A DNA stretch of 57,670 nt from NCBI GenBank assembly GCA_903959175.1, contig CAJBVW010000019.1, positions 1 through 57,670 of the forward strand, read 5' to 3'. Made by a program: the position numbers and the translations under genes. Below are positions 53,808 to 57,670 of this stretch, in pieces (positions within the stretch are counted from its first letter, which is position 1; the number at the start of each line of letters is the position of its first letter). Below the pieces are notes generated by a model that did no database searches, was not told where the DNA came from, and was given only the letters and a program-made list of their open reading frames with translations. The DNA comes from an uncultured Pseudomonadota bacterium (GTDB lineage: Bacteria; Myxococcota_A; UBA796; SXON01).

Positions 53808-54296
53808 TCATTTCCTTGCCTCGGTGGGGAAGCACACCGTTACGGGGTTGACGACGAGCTCGCCGTCGAGTGTCTGGTACTCCTCGGTCACCACGACGCA
53901 GCCGTCGGAGATGGACGTGACCTTCCCCCAGTTGCGACCGACGTAGGTACCGACGCGAATCGAGTGCCCGGTGCCTTCCGGATCGACGAGCAGGGCCTGT
54001 GGCCGCGTCGTGTTCCAGATGACGCCCGCGAGCGTGTACTTGTCGATGTCCCAGCGCTGGAGAGCGGGCGCGTCCTCCCGAATTTCTTCGGCGGTGCCCC
54101 GCTTGATGAAGCTCTGGAAGGGATCACGCTTGCCGGCGGGGTTGTAGAAATACTCCTGCACCCCCTCCGTGCTGGCGGCGGCCACCGCGGCCTTGGGAGG
54201 CGGCTTGGGGGGGGTGATCGCACCGCCACCCGACGGCACCGGCTCGCCGCAGCCCACCACCGCGACGACACACAGGAAGAGCGGGAACCTACTCAT
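53808..54296 (-). CDS. pilP: Type IV pilus lipoprotein PilP
   Basis: PilP ties the inner-membrane PilMNO complex to PilQ. The 162-residue protein has a lipoprotein signal (CVVAVVGCGEP, Cys16), a Pro-rich linker, then YNPAGKRDPFQSF, the PilP landmark, WDIDKYTLAGVIW and IRVGTYVGRNWGKVTSI in the beta domain. It overlaps pilO by 8 nt. Confidence 0.95.
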   Translation of the reverse strand: MSRFPLFLCVVAVVGCGEPVPSGGGAITPPKPPPKAAVAAASTEGVQEYFYNPAGKRDPFQSFIKRGTAEEIREDAPALQRWDIDKYTLAGVIWNTTRPQALLVDPEGTGHSIRVGTYVGRNWGKVTSISDGCVVVTEEYQTLDGELVVNPVTVCFPTEARK

Positions 54297-54924
54297 CGCC
54301 GCCCCCTCCCGCTGCTTTCTTCGGCTTCTTCGCGTTGCGGCCGGCTTCGATCTCCGCCTCGGTGAGGAAGCGGTAGGTCACCGCCTGCGCGCTCACCTTC
54401 AGGCTCGTCTCGGAGCCAGACTGGACCGGGTCCGTCATCTCGATGTCCTGCACGGAGACGATGCGGCCCATCTTGCGGACCTTGTCGAAGAAGATGCCGA
54501 TCTCGTGGAAGCTCCCGTCCATGACGAGCTGCACCGGCACGTCCGCGAAGTACTCGTGGAGCACCTCGGGGAGCGGCTGGAAGCGGCGCACGTCCAGGCC
54601 GGACTTGCGCGCGTGCCCGTCGATCTCGGAGAGCAGCCCGGGGATCTCGCGATCGTTCGGGAGTTCCTTGAGGGCCTGCTTGAGCTCGGTGGCGAGGGTC
54701 TCGAGCTCGGCCTCGAAGGAGGCGCGGTTCTCGGCGCGGGTACGCACCTGATCCCGCTTGGTTGTGAGCTCGGCGCGGGTCGCGTTCGCCAGGTCGATAT
54801 CTGCCAGGGTCGGCGAGATCAACGAGAAGAAGAACACCACACAAATCAGCAGGTACCCGAGCCCGACCAGCAACAACCGTTGCGAGCGGGGGAGCTTGGT
54901 GTACCGATCGAGGAACTGGCTCAC
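54289..54924 (-). CDS. pilO: Type IV pilus assembly protein PilO
   Basis: PilO is the inner-membrane partner of PilN. The 211-residue protein has one membrane helix (LLLVGLGYLLICVVFFFSLI), a coiled coil (about 45-95) with LKELPNDREIPGLLSEIDGH, and a ferredoxin-like domain (VPVQLVMDGSFHEIGIFFDK). The C-terminus is KKPKKAAGGGGDE. Its ATG overlaps pilN (ATGA). Confidence 0.95.
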   Translation of the reverse strand: MSQFLDRYTKLPRSQRLLLVGLGYLLICVVFFFSLISPTLADIDLANATRAELTTKRDQVRTRAENRASFEAELETLATELKQALKELPNDREIPGLLSEIDGHARKSGLDVRRFQPLPEVLHEYFADVPVQLVMDGSFHEIGIFFDKVRKMGRIVSVQDIEMTDPVQSGSETSLKVSAQAVTYRFLTEAEIEAGRNAKKPKKAAGGGGDE

Positions 54925-55613
54925 GCGCCACCTCCGGTGGCCGGCGCAGGCGCCGCGCCGTCAGCAGGAGCGACCGGGGCGGGCGCCGCCGGCGCGGGGG
55001 CCGGCACCGCGCCCGCAGGTGCCGCGGCACCCTCGACCGCCGGGGTCGCCTCGGCCACGACCGCGGGGGTGACCAGCTTCGCGGTCAACTTGAACTTCTT
55101 CAGGGTGATCGAGATGTTCTTCTCGGGGGGCATCGCCTCGATGTCCACGAGGTAGACCTTCTCGAGGTAGGGCGAGTCGTCCAGGGCGCGGAGGAACTGG
55201 CTGATCACGTCGTTGCTGACGGAGACGCCGCTGAGCTCGAGCTCGCCCGCCTTCTCTTTGACGCTCGTGATGAAGAGCTTCTCCGGCGTGGCGACGGCGA
55301 TCTCGTCCAACATGTGGACCGGACCGGCCTTCTTGTCGCGGAGGCTCTGGATGACCGCGAGCTTGCGCTCGAGCTCGGCCTTGAACTTCTCCATCTCGTC
55401 GACCTTCGCAACGTCGGCTGCGAGGCGGTCGATCTCGGCTTGGAGGGCCGCGTTCTCGTCCTGGGTGGCGCTGAGCTGCCAGGTGAACAACGCCCAGGTG
55501 GCGCCGGCCAACACCGTGACCAGAAGCCCACCCGCGACCGCGAGGGAGAGCTCCAGACGAGCGGCTTCGAGTTTACGGGTCTGCCGGACAGGCAGGAGGT
55601 TGATGCGGATCAT
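54921..55613 (-). CDS. pilN: Type IV pilus assembly protein PilN
   Basis: PilN binds PilM through its N-terminus. The 230-residue protein starts MIRINLLPVRQTRKLEAAR, with the conserved INLLP PilM-binding motif, then a membrane helix, a coiled coil and a domain with ISQFLRALDDSPYLEKVYLVDI. An Ala/Pro-rich tail of about 50 residues follows, longer than usual. ATG 55613 overlaps pilM by 4 nt (ATGA). Confidence 0.95.
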   Translation of the reverse strand: MIRINLLPVRQTRKLEAARLELSLAVAGGLLVTVLAGATWALFTWQLSATQDENAALQAEIDRLAADVAKVDEMEKFKAELERKLAVIQSLRDKKAGPVHMLDEIAVATPEKLFITSVKEKAGELELSGVSVSNDVISQFLRALDDSPYLEKVYLVDIEAMPPEKNISITLKKFKLTAKLVTPAVVAEATPAVEGAAAPAGAVPAPAPAAPAPVAPADGAAPAPATGGGA

Positions 55614-56680
55614 TTGTCGTCCGGCCTCCGCAACCCGAGCCCGACCACCACGGCCGCCTGCGGGGCCACATCCTGGAGGAAGCGCGGCTTGAACGCGCGC
55701 TCGTCCACCTGGATCTTCTTGAAGGGGTCCACGATCTCGACCGCGCACCCGCACAAGCGCTGGAGCGCGGTGCGCAGACCGGGGGTCGACGCGGCGCCGC
55801 CCGAGAGGGCGACCTTCGCGAGGGGCGCGCCGCCCGAAGTGGACAGGAAGAAGTCCAGCGACCGATGGATCTCGCCGGCGATGGTGTCCGAGACGGTCGA
55901 AAGCACGCGCTCGACCTCTTCCGGGACGACCGCGGAGCGGTCCTTCTCTCCGCCGCCGACCTTGAAGGCCTCGGCCTCCTCGTAGGAGACGTTCATAGAG
56001 CGCTGAATCTCCTCGGTGTAGGCCCGGCCGCCCATCGCGATGTCGCGCGTGAACGCGCTGACACCGTTGCGGAGGACGTTGAGGTTCACCGTGGAGGCAC
56101 CCACGTTCACGAGCGCGGTGGGCTCGCGGGGGGTGTCGTAATTGAGGTTGTACTGGTTCTCGAGGGCGAAGGCCGCCACGTCGATCACCGCGGGGCGCAG
56201 GCCGGCTTCGAGCACCAGGCTCTGGTACTCGTTGATCAGCTCCTTGCGGGCCGCCACGAGGAGCACTTCCATCTGCCCGGCTTCGTCGGCCTGGCCCTTA
56301 AGGATGTGGGCGTCGATGTTGACGTCGTTCACATCGAAGGGGATGTACTGCTCCGCCTCCCAGGTGATGGACTCCTCCAGCTCCTGCTGGGTCATCACCG
56401 GAAGCGAGATCCGCTTGATGATGACCGAGTTGCCCGCGACCCCGACGATCGCGTCCTTGGACTTGACGCGGTGTCGGGCGAGCAGCTCGCGGATGGTGGC
56501 GACCACCGCGCTGGTGTTCATGAAGGCGCCGTCGACGATGGCCTCGGGAGGCACAGGAGCGATGCCGAAGTGCTTCAGGCGGCGACGCCCGGCACGATCG
56601 GTCTCAAACTCCAGGAGCTTGACGTGGCTGGACCCGATGTCCAGTGCGACTGCATTTCGGGGACGGGCAAACAGGGCCAA
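55610..56680 (-). CDS. pilM: Type IV pilus assembly ATPase-fold protein PilM
   Basis: PilM is the cytoplasmic actin-like protein of the pilus platform. The 356-residue product has VALDIGSSHVKLLEFE (phosphate 1), VGVAGNSVIIKRISLPVMT, WEAEQYIPFDVNDVNID, LVNVGASTVNLNVL (phosphate 2) and VALSGGAASTPGLRTAL. The start is TTG 56680 with AAGGA 6-10 nt upstream; no ATG is present before the conserved start. It is the first gene of the pilMNOPQ-aroKB series. Confidence 0.95.
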   Translation of the reverse strand: MALFARPRNAVALDIGSSHVKLLEFETDRAGRRRLKHFGIAPVPPEAIVDGAFMNTSAVVATIRELLARHRVKSKDAIVGVAGNSVIIKRISLPVMTQQELEESITWEAEQYIPFDVNDVNIDAHILKGQADEAGQMEVLLVAARKELINEYQSLVLEAGLRPAVIDVAAFALENQYNLNYDTPREPTALVNVGASTVNLNVLRNGVSAFTRDIAMGGRAYTEEIQRSMNVSYEEAEAFKVGGGEKDRSAVVPEEVERVLSTVSDTIAGEIHRSLDFFLSTSGGAPLAKVALSGGAASTPGLRTALQRLCGCAVEIVDPFKKIQVDERAFKPRFLQDVAPQAAVVVGLGLRRPDDK

Positions 56681-56706
56681 ACCAATTCCTTCGAAAGGCT
56701 GGAGGC

Positions 56707-56736
56707 TTTGTAGCAGGAAGCGTTCCCGCTGGTCAA
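56707..56736 (-). promoter_or_regulatory. Candidate promoter of pilMNOPQ-aroKB
   Basis: Minus-strand TTGACC (56731-56736, 5 of 6), 18-nt spacer, TACAAA (56707-56712, 4 of 6). It lies 27 nt before the pilM start in the divergent gap with the membrane-protein gene. Confidence 0.55.
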
Positions 56737-56755
56737 CCTTCGGGCGGGCCGCGAT

Positions 56756-57670
56756 ATGATGGAGGCCGTGCGTAGCCCCTCTTTCGTGTCCCTCGCGCCC
56801 TGGCTCGCCGCCGCCGGCGCGGGGGGAGTCGTCTCCCTCGCAGTGCGGCTTTCCAACGACTTGTTCGCCGCCGGTCCCGTCGCGTCGACCGTGGGCGCGG
56901 CCGTAGGGCTGGTCTGGCTCACCCCGGTCACCGCGAACAAGCGCAGTCGTTTGTTTCTGGCCACTGCGGCCGCAGGAATGGTGCTTGCACGCGATCCTTT
57001 TGCGCGCGCCGCGGTGTGGGTGGGGGGCTACACCGCGCTCCCCTTCGTAGCGGCGGGCCTCGGCGCCCTGATCGCCACCGGCTTGAGCGCGCCGCTCCAG
57101 ATCGCCGTGGCGCGCGCGGCGCGCGGGCCCCGAATTTTGGGGGTCGCGAGCTTCGTGGGGGGCGCGTGGCTCGATCCGCGCGCGTTGCTCGCCCTCGTGA
57201 TCCTCCTGGGTGGCGGCGCGCTTCTCGGCGAAGGCCCGCCCGGGGCATCTCCGCGCGCCACGGCGGCGTCCCGCGCGCCACGCGCCCTCGCCGCCGCGCT
57301 CCTCGGCGCGCTCGTGTGTGGCGCGTGGGCCCTCGGCCGAAGCGCGCTGGATCCGACGCCGCTCGGCTTCGTCGCGCTCGGCGCGGGGTTGGCGCTCGGC
57401 GCCACGCTCTTCGGCGCGGCCCGGAGCGCGGTGTTCGGCGTGGTGGTGGCGGCTTCTACCGCCTACTTCACGACTGCGCGCCTCCCCGATCTCCTGGGCG
57501 CGCACCCCTACGCCGGCACCCTCGCCCTCGGCGTCTTCGGCCTGGGCGTGGGGCCCCTCTTCGGGGCGCTCCGCCTCGACCGCGGGAGCGCGGCCGCGGC
57601 GCTCGGGGCCGTCGCCCTCGCGCTCGCGCCGCTCCTCGGGGCGCTGCCCGCCGACGTCGCGGCGCGTGCC
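56756..57670 (+). CDS. Polytopic membrane protein, partial (runs off the right edge)
   Basis: The frame is open from ATG 56756 (or 56759) to the window end, at least 305 residues. It is dominated by Ala/Gly/Leu/Val hydrophobic stretches with short loops, about nine or ten membrane helices (for example FVALGAGLALGATLFGAA and TLALGVFGLGVGPLFGAL). I recognise no family. A membrane-domain-first fused protein such as some spermidine-synthase-like proteins is one possibility. It is divergent from pilM. Codon use, with G or C in most third positions, supports coding. Confidence 0.7.
   Translation, partial: MMEAVRSPSFVSLAPWLAAAGAGGVVSLAVRLSNDLFAAGPVASTVGAAVGLVWLTPVTANKRSRLFLATAAAGMVLARDPFARAAVWVGGYTALPFVAAGLGALIATGLSAPLQIAVARAARGPRILGVASFVGGAWLDPRALLALVILLGGGALLGEGPPGASPRATAASRAPRALAAALLGALVCGAWALGRSALDPTPLGFVALGAGLALGATLFGAARSAVFGVVVAASTAYFTTARLPDLLGAHPYAGTLALGVFGLGVGPLFGALRLDRGSAAAALGAVALALAPLLGALPADVAARA

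Noticed and set aside
51088-53946. A plus-strand open frame of about 950 codons antisense to aroK and pilQ
   Set aside because: It is low-complexity and Asp/Arg/Val-rich, and it is opposite genes with clear homology and order.

Overview
The window is a gene-dense, GC-rich stretch (bulk about 70% G+C by eye) of a Gram-negative chromosome, most likely a myxobacterium-like lineage (Myxococcota or a related 'deltaproteobacterial' group). The evidence is LPS export genes (lptA, lptB, kdsB), a type IV pilus assembly operon (pilMNOPQ with aroK and aroB), a gliding-type ABC exporter with GldG-like and DUF4340 subunits, an AgmX/PglI C-terminal domain, a FYDLN_acid protein, a MshEN/REC/DUF4388 regulator and a MYXO-CTERM-like sorting signal. 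I see no rRNA, tRNA, CRISPR array, IS element or prophage, and no stretch of 300 bases without a gene.

Layout. Bases 1-5,810 (minus): truncated rpoN, lptB, lptA, pyrG, kdsB, then rpsI and rplM with their own promoter and terminator. Bases 5.8-9.1 kb: two coupled lipoproteins (TPR-like and a seven-Asp-box propeller) and a plus-strand FYDLN gene whose stop overlaps that of truA. Bases 9.1-20.5 kb (minus): rpsB-tsf-pyrH-frr-uppS-cdsA-rseP-tsaB, then a small DUF465 gene, usg, a large surface protein and truA. Bases 20.5-34.1 kb (minus): secA, a LytM peptidase and a PP2C phosphatase, preceded by an ABC ATPase-permease-GldG-DUF4340-UshA/cytochrome-CPBP-tsaD-rsmA series. Bases 34.1-44.5 kb: mixed strands with a SurA-N-like protein and rimI, a frameshifted AgmX-domain gene, a redoxin-rhodanese fusion, degenerate HD-type signalling proteins, a SAM hydrolase, larE and a CPBP protease. 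Bases 44.5-56.7 kb (minus): pilMNOPQ-aroK-aroB-lipoprotein-TPR-aroQ-accB-accC-TPR, from a recognisable sigma-70-type promoter. A divergent polytopic membrane protein runs off the right edge.

The most important observation is a probable selenoprotein at 27,991-29,508. A UshA-like tetraheme cytochrome lipoprotein has an in-frame TGA where I expect the second Cys of the motif EPCGC, followed 13 bases later by a short stem with a GGUCU loop, as in the E. coli fdhF SECIS. Starting the gene after the TGA would remove its lipoprotein signal. The second notable object is the 785-residue protein at 9,929-12,286: a propeller-like and FN3-like ectodomain, a Cys/hydrophobic/Arg-rich sorting tail, and then, without a stop, what looks like a second signal peptide and an outer-membrane beta-barrel. 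Two CPBP-family proteases, the family that contains myxosortases, are also in the window.

Translational coupling is pervasive. Sixteen neighbouring gene pairs overlap by 4 nt and four by 1 nt, often with GTG, TTG or apparently CTG starts. Possible artefacts to check are a composition break at bases 1 to about 78 inside rpoN and a one-base frameshift near 35,620-35,636.
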